A stretch of 11,800 nucleotides of DNA. It comes from Paracoccaceae bacterium. Lineage in GTDB: Bacteria > Pseudomonadota > Alphaproteobacteria > Rhodobacterales > Rhodobacteraceae. Positions 1 through 6,920 of this stretch are shown here, in pieces. How positions within the stretch are numbered: the stretch's first letter is position 1; each line of letters opens with the position of its first letter. Position numbers and translations under genes: made by a program. The stretch spans positions 1 to 11,800 of the forward strand of contig JAFIEC010000115.1 of assembly GCA_020832725.1 (NCBI GenBank). The letters run 5' to 3'. The notes under the pieces are model-generated. The model was not told the origin of the DNA and ran no database searches. It saw only the letters and a list, made by a program, of their open reading frames with translations.

Positions 1-1138
1 CATGCTCGATCAGGTCGAGCAGGCGACCGCGCTGATCCTCGGTGCGCGCGCCGCGCATTCTCTCGACTGCAGACCGCAGGGAGGACAGGGGGTTCTAGAT
101 CTCATGAGCGACATCGGCAGCAAACTGCTCGTTGCTCTCGATCCGGTCGTAGAGGGCGGCGACCATGTCACGCAATGCGCCCGACAGACGACCGATCTCG
201 TCGGGGCGGGAGGTGAGGTCGGGAATGCGCACCCGGGTCGGGCTCATGCGGCGGGCATTGGGGTCGCGGCCTGCGCGGGCCGCCGCCGCAAGATCGCGCA
301 GAGGATTGGCGATGGTGGAGGCCAGAACCAGCGACAGGCCGATCGAAACGAGAATCGCGATCAGGAACATCTGCAGGACCTGCTCGCGCTCGATCCTGAC
401 GATCTGGTCGATCTCTCCGCCCACGGTGGTAAGGGCCACCGCGCCAAGGGTCTGGCCGTCGCGACGGATCGGCGTGGCGACCGCGAAGACAAGGTCACGG
501 TTCTCGTTTCTCGCGGTGAGGGTCGGTGTACCGCCTGCAAGGGCGCGGTCGATCACCGCGCGGGCCTGGTCTTCCTGGCGGATCATCGGGGTGGCACCGC
601 CCCCCCAGTCAAAGAGACCTGCCGCCATCTCCCACAGCCTGTTGAAGGCATCGGTGATCACCGTCCCCTCGGGCGGGCGTTGGGCAAGACCTGGCAGGGT
701 GCTGCGCGCCATCCCCACCGAGCTTGCCACGAGACTGCCCTCGGGGTCGAAGACGAAGACCTCGGTGCCCGGGGGCAGGTCGATCCGCGCCAGCAACTCT
801 GCCCGGTCACCCGCTACGGCACGCGCATCGGAGGCGACACCCGCCTCCAGCACCCGGGCGATCAGGCGGGTCTCGATCGTCAGCGCACGCTCGCGCATGT
901 CCACGAGGCTGTCGCGGAAGGGGTTGAGGTAAAGCACTCCGGCCACCAGCACCAGCAGGGCCAGCAGATTGAAGGTGATGATCTTTCGCGCCAGCGGTGA
1001 GGATTGCACGCGGAACCATTCGCGCGCCTCCTCGCTGCTCTCGCGGCGGCTGGCGGCGGCGGTCCAGTCCTCGCCAATGACGACGACGGGCTGCTCCTCG
1101 TCACGACCTCCGCGCTGTGCCGGGGCGGCCACGCTCAT
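1..1138 (-). pseudogene. chvG: ChvG-type sensor histidine kinase, 3' end outside window, interrupted by an in-frame amber stop
   Basis: Membrane sensor kinase partner of ChvI (ExoS/BvrS family), which autophosphorylates on histidine and passes phosphate to ChvI. Reading from ATG at 1138: cytoplasmic tail 1-52 containing the family-typical VVVIGEDW, membrane segment about 53-71, periplasmic sensor region about 72-252, second membrane segment about 254-276, HAMP 277-331, then the H-box FAADVAHEI with phospho-acceptor His345. The next codon, 97-95, is TAG where the family has Lys (HEIKNP). The same frame then continues without interruption to the window edge as NPLSSLRSAVERMRGA and on to LLDLIEH, clearly ChvG dimerisation-domain sequence. 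So one base change (AAG or AAA to TAG) ends the protein at residue 347, without the rest of the DHp domain and the ATPase domain. Start overlaps the chvI stop (ATGA), suggesting translational coupling. It could be a true null, a readthrough case or a sequencing error. Identity is near certain; functional status is open. Confidence 0.9.
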
Positions 1139-1836
1139 TCCTCGTTGTAGCGGTAGCCGATACCATAGAGCGTTTCGATGGAGGCAAAGTCGGTATCCAC
1201 CGCCCGCATCTTCTTGCGCAGCCGCTTGATGTGGCTGTCGATGGTCCGGTCGTCGACATAGACCTGATCGTCATAGGCGACATCCATCAGCTGGTCGCGG
1301 CTCTTGACGAAGCCGGGACGCTGGGCAAGCGCCTGCAGCAGAAGGAACTCGGTCACGGTCAGGCTGACGCTGGCCCCCTTCCATGTCACGGCATGGCGCA
1401 GCGGGTCCATGGTGAGCGAGCCCCGCACGATGACCTTGCCGTCCTCGCTCTGACCGGCGGCATCCTTGGCGATCACCTCCTGGCGGCGCAGGATGGCGCG
1501 GATCCGCTCGACCAGCAGGCGCTGGGAAAACGGCTTGCGCACGTAATCGTCCGCCCCCATGCGCAGGCCAAGGACCTCGTCGATCTCGTCGTCCTTGGAG
1601 GTGAGGAAGATCACCGGCATGGTCGTCTTCTGGCGCAGCCGGCCCAGCAGTTCCATGCCGTCCATCCGCGGCATCTTTATGTCGAGCACCGCCATGTCGG
1701 GCATGCGGCGGGCGAAAGCATCCAGTGCCGACTGGCCGTCATTGTACGTGTCGACTTCGAACCCTTCGGATTCGAGAGTCATCGCAACCGACGTCAGGAT
1801 GTTCCTGTCGTCGTCAACCAGCGCTATCCGCGACAT
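1135..1836 (-). CDS. chvI: ChvI-type response regulator (OmpR/PhoB class)
   Basis: DNA-binding response regulator phosphorylated by ChvG; in related bacteria it controls envelope, exopolysaccharide and acid-response genes. 233 residues, the normal length for the family. Receiver domain about 1-118: acidic pocket Asp8-Asp9-Asp10, phospho-acceptor Asp52 in LDIKMPRMDG, Thr79 and Lys101 (KPFS). Winged-helix effector domain about 135-230, with the recognition-helix stretch RTIDSHIKRLRKKM and C-terminal hairpin YGIGYRY. I chose ATG at 1836 (MSRIALVDDD) rather than an in-frame ATG at 1878: the family starts here, and AAGGAC at 1843-1848 lies 6 bases upstream. Its stop overlaps the chvG start (ATGA), so the two form one operon. 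It is divergent from pckA, the conserved alphaproteobacterial arrangement. Confidence 0.96.
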   Translation of the reverse strand: MSRIALVDDDRNILTSVAMTLESEGFEVDTYNDGQSALDAFARRMPDMAVLDIKMPRMDGMELLGRLRQKTTMPVIFLTSKDDEIDEVLGLRMGADDYVRKPFSQRLLVERIRAILRRQEVIAKDAAGQSEDGKVIVRGSLTMDPLRHAVTWKGASVSLTVTEFLLLQALAQRPGFVKSRDQLMDVAYDDQVYVDDRTIDSHIKRLRKKMRAVDTDFASIETLYGIGYRYNEE

Positions 1837-1842
1837 GATCCT

Positions 1843-1848
1843 GTCCTT
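1843..1848 (-). promoter_or_regulatory. Ribosome binding site of chvI
   Basis: AAGGAC on the minus strand, 6 bases before ATG 1836. It supports the shorter chvI start over the ATG at 1878, which adds 14 residues not expected in this family. Confidence 0.7.
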
Positions 1849-1999
1849 GTACTGCTCGGGGGGGCCAATGCGGCCCATACTGCCTGTCTGTTTCTTTTTC
1901 CGGCATTTTCCCCTCTCCGGCCCAGAGAATCAACCCACTTCTTGACACGTCGCGCACACGCCGACTTCCGCAGACTTCGGTCCGAATCACCAAGAATTG

Positions 2000-2033
2000 G
2001 CAAACCGGCTGGAACTTTCTTGCGCAAACCGGC
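2000..2033. repeat. Pair of exact 10-base direct repeats in the pckA/chvI promoter region
   Basis: GCAAACCGGC occurs at 2000-2009 and again at 2024-2033, start-to-start distance 24 bases. Position between divergent promoters suggests a regulator-binding site. The AAACCGG core looks like a half-site of LacI-family operators, which have a central CG step; this is a resemblance only and the regulator is unknown. Confidence 0.45.
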
Positions 2034-2151
2034 CCGGGGCCCCGCGCGACCTGTTTTCACTCTCGCGTTACATGATATAGAAGCCGCGTTCCGGGTGGGG
2101 GGCGACAGCAGGCCAAGGCGCTTGCGGTCGACAGGGCCCGGTGGTGATCAC

Positions 2152-2157
2152 GGGGAG
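2152..2157 (+). promoter_or_regulatory. Ribosome binding site deciding the pckA start
   Basis: GGGGAG, 7 bases before ATG 2165. It favours ATG 2165 over the in-frame GTG at 2141, which would place this site inside the coding region and add eight residues (MVITGSEH) not expected in the family. Confidence 0.65.
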
Positions 2158-2164
2158 CGAGCAC

Positions 2165-3766
2165 ATGGGCAAGGGACGGGTCAATCCGGCGCAGACACTT
2201 GAATTGCAAGGGTTCCGGGGCGTCGGCGCCGTCTTCTACAACCTTCCGGAGCATGACCTTGTCGAGCAGGCGATCCTGCGCGATGAAGGCACGCTGGGCC
2301 AGGGTGGAACGCTTCTGGTGACCACGGGGCAGCACACCGGCCGCTCTCCGAAAGACAAGTTCGTCGTGCGCACACCGGATGTGGCCGACACCATCTGGTG
2401 GGAAAACAACCGCCCCATGGCACCCGAGGCATTCGACGTGCTCGAGGCCGACATGCGCGACCACATGCAGGGCCGCGACTATTTCGTGCAGGACCTCTAC
2501 GCCGGTGCCGACCCCGAATACCGGCTCGACGTTCGGGTGGTCACGGAGCTGGCCTGGCACGGATTGTTCATTCGCCACATGCTGCGCCGCCCGGCGCGGG
2601 ACGAACTGGACGGCTTCGTGCCGGGCTACACCATCGTGAACTGCCCCAGCTTTCAGGCCGACCCGGAGCGTCATGGCTGTCGCAGTGCCACGGTGATCGC
2701 GATGAATTTCGAAAAGCGGCTCATCCTGATCGGTGGCACCGCCTATGCCGGCGAGAACAAGAAATCGGTGTTCTCGCTGATGAACTACCTGCTGCCGGCG
2801 CGGGGGGTGATGCCGATGCATTGCTCGGCCAACCATGCGCCCGGCGACCCGGACGACGTGGCGATCTTCTTCGGGCTGTCGGGCACCGGCAAGACCACTC
2901 TGTCGGCCGACCCGGGGCGCGTGCTCATCGGCGATGACGAGCATGGCTGGTCGGACAACGGCACCTTCAATTTCGAAGGCGGCTGCTATGCCAAGACCAT
3001 CAACCTCAGCCCCAGGGCCGAGCCGGAGATCTATGCCACCACCAGCCGGTTCGCGACGGTGATCGAGAACATGGTCTTCGACCCGGAGACCAAGGAGCTT
3101 GATTTCGACGATGACAGCCTGACCGCGAACATGCGCTGCGCCTACCCGCTCGAGGCAATTTCCAACGCATCCGAAACCTCGCTGGGCGGCACACCGAGCA
3201 ATGTCATCATGCTGACCTGCGATGTCTTCGGTGTTCTGCCTCCGATCGCCCGGCTTACACCGGCGCAGGCGATGTATCACTTCCTCTCGGGCTTCACCTC
3301 CAAGGTCGCGGGCACCGAGCGGGGGGTGACCGATCCCGAACCCACCTTCTCCACCTGCTTCGGAGCGCCGTTCATGCCGCGCCGTCCCGAGGTCTATGGA
3401 AACCTGTTGCGCGACCGGATCGCCCAGAGCGGAGCCACATGCTGGCTTGTGAACACCGGCTGGACCGGAGGCGCCTTCGGCACCGGGCGCAGAATGCCCA
3501 TATCCGCCACGCGCGCATTGCTGACCGCCGCGCTTGACGGGTCTCTGAACGGTGGGGCGAGCTTCCGGCGCGACCCGCATTTCGGGTTTGACGTGCCCAT
3601 CTCGGTGGAGGGGATCGACGACACCCTGCTCGATCCGCGCCAGACATGGGCAGACCCCGCAGCCTATGACGCCCAGGCAAAGCGGCTGGTGCAGATGTTC
3701 GCCGACAATTTCGCGCAATACACCCCCTTCATCGACGATGATGTGAAGGCTGCGGCGCTGGGCTGA
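2165..3766 (+). CDS. pckA: Phosphoenolpyruvate carboxykinase (ATP)
   Basis: Catalyses oxaloacetate + ATP to PEP + CO2 + ADP, the first committed step of gluconeogenesis from C4 acids, in the cytoplasm. 533 residues from ATG 2165, the usual size of the ATP-dependent bacterial enzyme. Seen motifs (numbered from this start): substrate-binding TGRSPKDKF with Arg60; YAGENKKS near 194, giving the metal/substrate Lys; MHCSAN with His219; the PEPCK P-loop GLSGTGKTT beginning at 237; the metal-binding IGDDEHGW with Asp257-Asp258; FNFEGGCYAKT just after; and GGTPSN further on. The ATP-type P-loop separates it from the unrelated GTP enzyme. It is divergent from chvI; in Agrobacterium pckA is known to be acid-induced through ChvG/ChvI, so the same control is plausible here but not shown. 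It converges on the TauE/SafE gene with 10 bases between the two stop codons. No damage is seen in the frame. Confidence 0.97.
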   Translation: MGKGRVNPAQTLELQGFRGVGAVFYNLPEHDLVEQAILRDEGTLGQGGTLLVTTGQHTGRSPKDKFVVRTPDVADTIWWENNRPMAPEAFDVLEADMRDHMQGRDYFVQDLYAGADPEYRLDVRVVTELAWHGLFIRHMLRRPARDELDGFVPGYTIVNCPSFQADPERHGCRSATVIAMNFEKRLILIGGTAYAGENKKSVFSLMNYLLPARGVMPMHCSANHAPGDPDDVAIFFGLSGTGKTTLSADPGRVLIGDDEHGWSDNGTFNFEGGCYAKTINLSPRAEPEIYATTSRFATVIENMVFDPETKELDFDDDSLTANMRCAYPLEAISNASETSLGGTPSNVIMLTCDVFGVLPPIARLTPAQAMYHFLSGFTSKVAGTERGVTDPEPTFSTCFGAPFMPRRPEVYGNLLRDRIAQSGATCWLVNTGWTGGAFGTGRRMPISATRALLTAALDGSLNGGASFRRDPHFGFDVPISVEGIDDTLLDPRQTWADPAAYDAQAKRLVQMFADNFAQYTPFIDDDVKAAALG

Positions 3767-3769
3767 TCG

Positions 3770-3787
3770 CGGGGGCTCAGCCCCCCG
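3770..3787. terminator. Possible bidirectional hairpin between convergent pckA and permease gene
   Basis: CGGGGG (3770-3775) can pair with CCCCCG (3782-3787) around a 6-base loop, just after the pckA stop and covering the stop codon of the convergent gene. There is no T-run on either side, so it is not a canonical intrinsic terminator; it may help both transcripts end or protect their 3' ends. Confidence 0.35.
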
Positions 3788-4550
3788 TCAGCGCCCGCCG
3801 CACAAGGTTGAGCCCGGTGATCGCCAGCAGGACGAGTGTCCAGCGGCGAAACCTGTCCTGGTCAAGCTTGTCCTGCAGGCGAAAGCCCACGATCATGCCG
3901 ATGATCGCAGGCAGCACCATGAGCGCCGAAAAGGCGAGCCCCGGGCCGCGAAGGACACCGGAGACCATATGCGCGCCCGTCAGCACCATTCCCCCGATAA
4001 GGAACACCACACCCTGAACCCGCACCATGTCGCGCTTGGCCGCGCCGACGGACAGCAGGTAGACCAGCAATGGCGGCCCCCAGACGCCCGCTATCCCCCC
4101 AAAGAAGCCGGAGGCCACACCCAGCCCGTATTCAGCCCCGGCACGCCGACGCAGCGGCAGCGCCATGCTGACCCCAGCCAGCTGCACCAGCGCCAGCACC
4201 GTCACCGGAACCCCCAGAAGACCCAGCATCAGCGCCCCGGGTATCACCGGCACAAGCTGCGCCGACAGCGCGATGAAGATCACCGTCATGGCAATGAAGC
4301 GGCGATAGGCGATCACGGTATCCCGCGCCGCCCGCCAACCCTCGCGGAATGCCTGCTGAATGTTCGTGATCAGCGTCGGCAGGATCAGCCCGGCCAGGGC
4401 CATCGTGGGCGACATGAAAGAGCCGAAGATCGAGATCATGATCAGCGGCATCGCAAAGCCCATCGTGCCCTTCACGAAACCAGCAAAAAGGGTGACCGCC
4501 ACAGCAGCCAGAAGGGTTCCGGGGCTGAGGACGCCGTCAAATATCTCCAT
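3777..4550 (-). CDS. TauE/SafE-family membrane permease
   Basis: 257-residue inner-membrane protein, almost entirely hydrophobic helices (roughly eight segments), the size and pattern of the TauE/SafE (PF01925) sulfite exporter family. The family's internally repeated glycine motif is visible twice: GFVKGTMGFAMPL at 24-36 and GFFGGIAGVWGPPLLVYLL at 148-166, the typical inverted-repeat build. The C-terminal GFRLQDKLDQDRFRR followed by a last helix is also typical. Members export sulfite, sulfoacetate or other small organosulfur anions, but substrate cannot be read from sequence and no sulfur-metabolism gene lies beside it, so I give no symbol. Start ATG 4550 has a strong GGGAGGA at 4558-4564, 7 bases upstream. 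It is divergent from the dehydrogenase gene and convergent with pckA. Confidence 0.88.
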   Translation of the reverse strand: MEIFDGVLSPGTLLAAVAVTLFAGFVKGTMGFAMPLIMISIFGSFMSPTMALAGLILPTLITNIQQAFREGWRAARDTVIAYRRFIAMTVIFIALSAQLVPVIPGALMLGLLGVPVTVLALVQLAGVSMALPLRRRAGAEYGLGVASGFFGGIAGVWGPPLLVYLLSVGAAKRDMVRVQGVVFLIGGMVLTGAHMVSGVLRGPGLAFSALMVLPAIIGMIVGFRLQDKLDQDRFRRWTLVLLAITGLNLVRRALTGG

Positions 4551-4682
4551 TCACCGATCCTCCCGATGCGTCGGCATAAGGGGCGGCGCGGAAAAGCGGA
4601 AGACCTGACACGACCCCTGCTTGCGCTGCGACATTTTACTGCGTGGGCGCGGCGCAGGCGTGCTTTTTGTTGCTCATGCCTT

Positions 4683-4701
4683 CGCGACACCCTATGTCGC
4701 G
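4683..4701. promoter_or_regulatory. Perfect 7-base inverted repeat upstream of the dehydrogenase gene, operator candidate
   Basis: CGCGACA (4683-4689), 5-base spacer, TGTCGCG (4695-4701), 24 bases before the ATG of the acyl-CoA dehydrogenase and just upstream of its ribosome binding site. A weak -35-like TTGTTG sits at 4667-4672, which would place the repeat over the -10 region. The symmetry suits a dimeric regulator, or a 5'-leader hairpin if transcription starts further upstream. It does not match the TTTGCAAA-type site reported for acyl-CoA-sensing regulators of this pathway. Confidence 0.45.
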
Positions 4702-4725
4702 GGCAACACCTGAAGGAGATCAGCC

Positions 4726-6414
4726 ATGCCACATGACGGGCAGGACATTCACGACCCCGCGACACCCGTGCTTGTGGGCGGGCTGACAGGGCTGACGGCC
4801 GAGGCTTCGCAGGCTGCCGAGGCCTTGCTGGAGGTGGCACGCGCCCGGGTTTCTGCGCTGATCGCCCCTGACGGGCGGGTCGGGGCCGCGCTGCTTGAGA
4901 CACACCAGCATGCGGCGCACGGTCTGGCGTGGCTTGCGACCTATGTCGAGGCGCTGCGCCAGATGCAGGGCTGGGCCACACGGCTGGAGGCCGAGGGCGG
5001 ATTTGGCGAGATGGAGGCGCTTCTGCACCAGATCGCCTTTGGCGAATACCTCGCCCAGATCGAGGGTGGCCTCCCCATGAGCCAGGGCGAAATCCTGCGT
5101 CCGCGCGACATGGGATTGTCGGAGGACCATCTGCGCGCCTTTCATACCTCGGCGGTGACGCAGCTGATCGCGCGGGGCAATACCGATGCCGCCCGTTTGC
5201 GCCTGGTTGCCCTGATGCGCGACAATGCGGGCCGCGCCACCTTTGGGGCCACAGGCCTCGACGACGAGCTGGAGATGATCCGCGACCAGTTCCGCCGCTA
5301 TGCCGACGAGCGGGTGATGCCGCACGCCCATGAATGGCACCTGAAAGACGCGCTGATTCCCATGGAGATCATCTCGGAGCTGGCCGAGATGGGCGTCTTC
5401 GGCCTGACCATACCCGAGGAATTCGGCGGTCTGGGCCTGTCCAAGGCATCGATGGTGGTTGTCTCGGAAGAATTGTCGCGCGGCTATATCGGAGTCGGCA
5501 GCCTCGGCACCCGGACCGAGATCGCGGCCGAGCTTATCCTGTGCGGCGGCACCGATGCCCAAAAGGCGCATTGGCTGCCCGGCCTCGCCTCCGGAGAGAT
5601 CCTGCCCACCGCTGTCTTTACAGAGCCCAACACCGGCTCCGACCTCGGCGCGCTGCGTACGCGCGCCGTGCGGGACGGCGAGGAATGGGTGATCAACGGC
5701 AACAAGACCTGGATCACCCATGCTGCGCGCACCCATGTGATGACGGTGCTGGCGCGAACCGTTCCCGGCACCACCGACTATCGCGGCCTGTCGATGTTCC
5801 TGGCCGAGAAGACCCCGGGCAGCGACGAGACTCCCTTTGTCGATACCGGCCTTTCGGGCGGCGAGATCGAGGTGCTCGGCTATCGCGGGATGAAGGAATA
5901 TACGGTCAATATCGACGATTACCGCGTCCGTGGCGAAAACCTGCTGGGCGGGGTCGAGGGCCAGGGCTTCAAGCAGCTCATGCAGACCTTCGAGAGCGCC
6001 CGCATACAGACGGCAGCGCGCGCGGTCGGGGTGGCGCAGAACGCGCTCGAGGTCGCGATGCGCTATGCAGAGGACCGCAAGCAGTTCGGCAAGCCGTTGA
6101 TCGCCTTTCCGAGAGTCGCATCCAAACTGGCCATGATGGCGGTGGAAATCATGGTGGCGCGCCAGCTCACCTATTTCTCCGCCCGCGAAAAGGATGCCGA
6201 GCGCCGGTGCGACCTGGAAGCGGGGATGGCGAAACTGCTGGGCGCGCGGGTGGCCTGGGCTGCGGCCGACAACGGCCTGCAGATCCACGGCGGCAACGGC
6301 TTTGCGCTGGAATACCCGATCAGCCGCATCCTGTGCGATGCCCGCATCCTGAGCATCTTCGAGGGTGCAGCGGAGATACAGGCACAGGTGATCGCGCGGC
6401 GTCTGCTGGGCTGA
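4726..6414 (+). CDS. mcd: Acyl-CoA dehydrogenase, probable (2S)-methylsuccinyl-CoA dehydrogenase
   Basis: FAD flavoenzyme probably oxidising (2S)-methylsuccinyl-CoA to mesaconyl-CoA in the ethylmalonyl-CoA pathway, which assimilates acetyl-CoA where the glyoxylate shunt is absent. 562 residues, about 170 longer at the N terminus than an ordinary acyl-CoA dehydrogenase; this helical extension is the hallmark of Mcd. Core from about 178: N-terminal domain (DELEMIRDQFRRYADERV, IPEEFGGLGLS), middle beta domain with FTEPNTGSDLG at 298-308 and INGNKTWITHA, C-terminal helical domain with RKQFGKP at 451-457, QIHGGNG at 519-525, and the likely catalytic base Glu546 in IFEGAAEIQ. Start ATG 4726 has AAGGAGA 6 bases upstream. 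It stands alone, without ccr, ecm or mch beside it. Electron acceptor would be ETF. Family membership is certain; the Mcd substrate rests on length, extension and overall resemblance. Confidence 0.88.
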   Translation: MPHDGQDIHDPATPVLVGGLTGLTAEASQAAEALLEVARARVSALIAPDGRVGAALLETHQHAAHGLAWLATYVEALRQMQGWATRLEAEGGFGEMEALLHQIAFGEYLAQIEGGLPMSQGEILRPRDMGLSEDHLRAFHTSAVTQLIARGNTDAARLRLVALMRDNAGRATFGATGLDDELEMIRDQFRRYADERVMPHAHEWHLKDALIPMEIISELAEMGVFGLTIPEEFGGLGLSKASMVVVSEELSRGYIGVGSLGTRTEIAAELILCGGTDAQKAHWLPGLASGEILPTAVFTEPNTGSDLGALRTRAVRDGEEWVINGNKTWITHAARTHVMTVLARTVPGTTDYRGLSMFLAEKTPGSDETPFVDTGLSGGEIEVLGYRGMKEYTVNIDDYRVRGENLLGGVEGQGFKQLMQTFESARIQTAARAVGVAQNALEVAMRYAEDRKQFGKPLIAFPRVASKLAMMAVEIMVARQLTYFSAREKDAERRCDLEAGMAKLLGARVAWAAADNGLQIHGGNGFALEYPISRILCDARILSIFEGAAEIQAQVIARRLLG

Positions 6415-6428
6415 GGACCGTCTCAGCC
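6409..6428. terminator. Hairpin between convergent genes containing both stop codons
   Basis: GGCTGAG (6409-6415) and CTCAGCC (6422-6428) form a perfect 7-base stem with a 6-base loop. The TGA of the dehydrogenase (6412-6414) lies in one arm and the TGA of the opposite-strand gene (6423-6425) in the other, so each transcript ends in the same stem. No T-run follows on either strand. Likely a short bidirectional 3' end structure. Confidence 0.5.
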
Positions 6429-6920
6429 GCGCAGGCGGCGCAGATCCTCTTGAAACGACTGGCTCATGCGCGGCTCCGTACGGGGCCGATCGGCAGGCGA
6501 GCATCGCCAGCTTCCGATATAGATCGGAGAGGCGATGCGGATCGGAAGGGCGATGCCAAACGCAGCCAGCACCCGGGCCAGGCCGCCCTTGCCGCGTCCG
6601 CGTCGTGCAGCCTTGCCACGCAGAAGGCGCTTCTGCTCGTCGCTCAGTTCGGCCCTCGCGCGCCCCTCTCTCGGGGTGCTGCCCTCGGCGATCGGAGCCA
6701 ACGTGCCCGCGAGCGCCTCCAGATCGGTGCGAAAGGCGCGTCCCTCCTCTACCGGTCGCATCTGCGCCGCAGGTTTCGGCGGGGCCCACTCGCCCGATCT
6801 GCCCAGATAGAAGGGCGACGGAATGGTGATCGGAAAGCGCAGTCCGACCCGCTCCAGCAGCCTGCGCAGCACACCCGGAACGCGAGCCGAAGACGGGCGC
6901 GAAAGAAAGACATCACTCAT
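6423..6920 (-). CDS. Uncharacterised 165-residue protein with a duplicated SP-x-Y-x-G motif unit
   Basis: I do not recognise a family. Codon use fits coding in this frame (GC-rich third positions) and the gene ends 8 bases from the dehydrogenase stop. The protein is two copies of one unit. Unit A, about 17-70: LLERVGLRFPITIPSPFYLG, then a linker, then FRTDLEAL. Unit B, about 113-163: VLAAFGIALPIRIASPIYIG, then a linker, then FQEDLRRL. The shared pattern is G-[LI]-x-x-P-I-x-I-x-S-P-x-Y-[LI]-G followed 20-25 residues later by F-x-x-D-L-x-x-L. Between them lies a charged stretch, 85-112, ending in a basic run (RGKAARRGRGKGG) that could bind nucleic acid or phospholipid. No signal peptide or membrane helix. 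I chose ATG 6920 (MSDVFLSRPS) because residues from the earlier ATG at 7160 look non-coding; AGGA lies 11 bases upstream of 6920. It is divergent from the helicase gene; a functional link is only a guess. Confidence 0.72.
   Translation of the reverse strand: MSDVFLSRPSSARVPGVLRRLLERVGLRFPITIPSPFYLGRSGEWAPPKPAAQMRPVEEGRAFRTDLEALAGTLAPIAEGSTPREGRARAELSDEQKRLLRGKAARRGRGKGGLARVLAAFGIALPIRIASPIYIGSWRCSPADRPRTEPRMSQSFQEDLRRLRG

Larger units (their letters stand above)
1837..2164. other. Divergent intergenic control region chvI / pckA
   Basis: 328 bases without a convincing gene between two divergent starts, so it must hold promoters for both. Seen: two exact direct copies of GCAAACCGGC at 2000-2009 and 2024-2033; an 8-base palindrome TTGCGCAA at 2020-2027 touching the second copy; an AT-rich GATATAG at 2074-2080 that could be part of a pckA -10 element, although no good -35 stands 17 bases before it; and a C/T-rich tract around 1884-1916. 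Small ORFs here on either strand look accidental. No riboswitch or sRNA fold was recognised. Confidence 0.6.

Noticed and set aside
2141..2164. GTG at 2141 as the pckA start
   Set aside because: It adds eight residues not found in the family and places the GGGGAG ribosome binding site inside the coding region; ATG 2165 is better.
4720..6789. 689-residue open frame on the minus strand opposite the acyl-CoA dehydrogenase
   Set aside because: It is the antisense shadow of a clearly recognised flavoenzyme in GC-rich DNA and shows no protein motif of its own. The same holds for the long antisense frames at 2057-3718 (pckA) and 7483-9735 (helicase).
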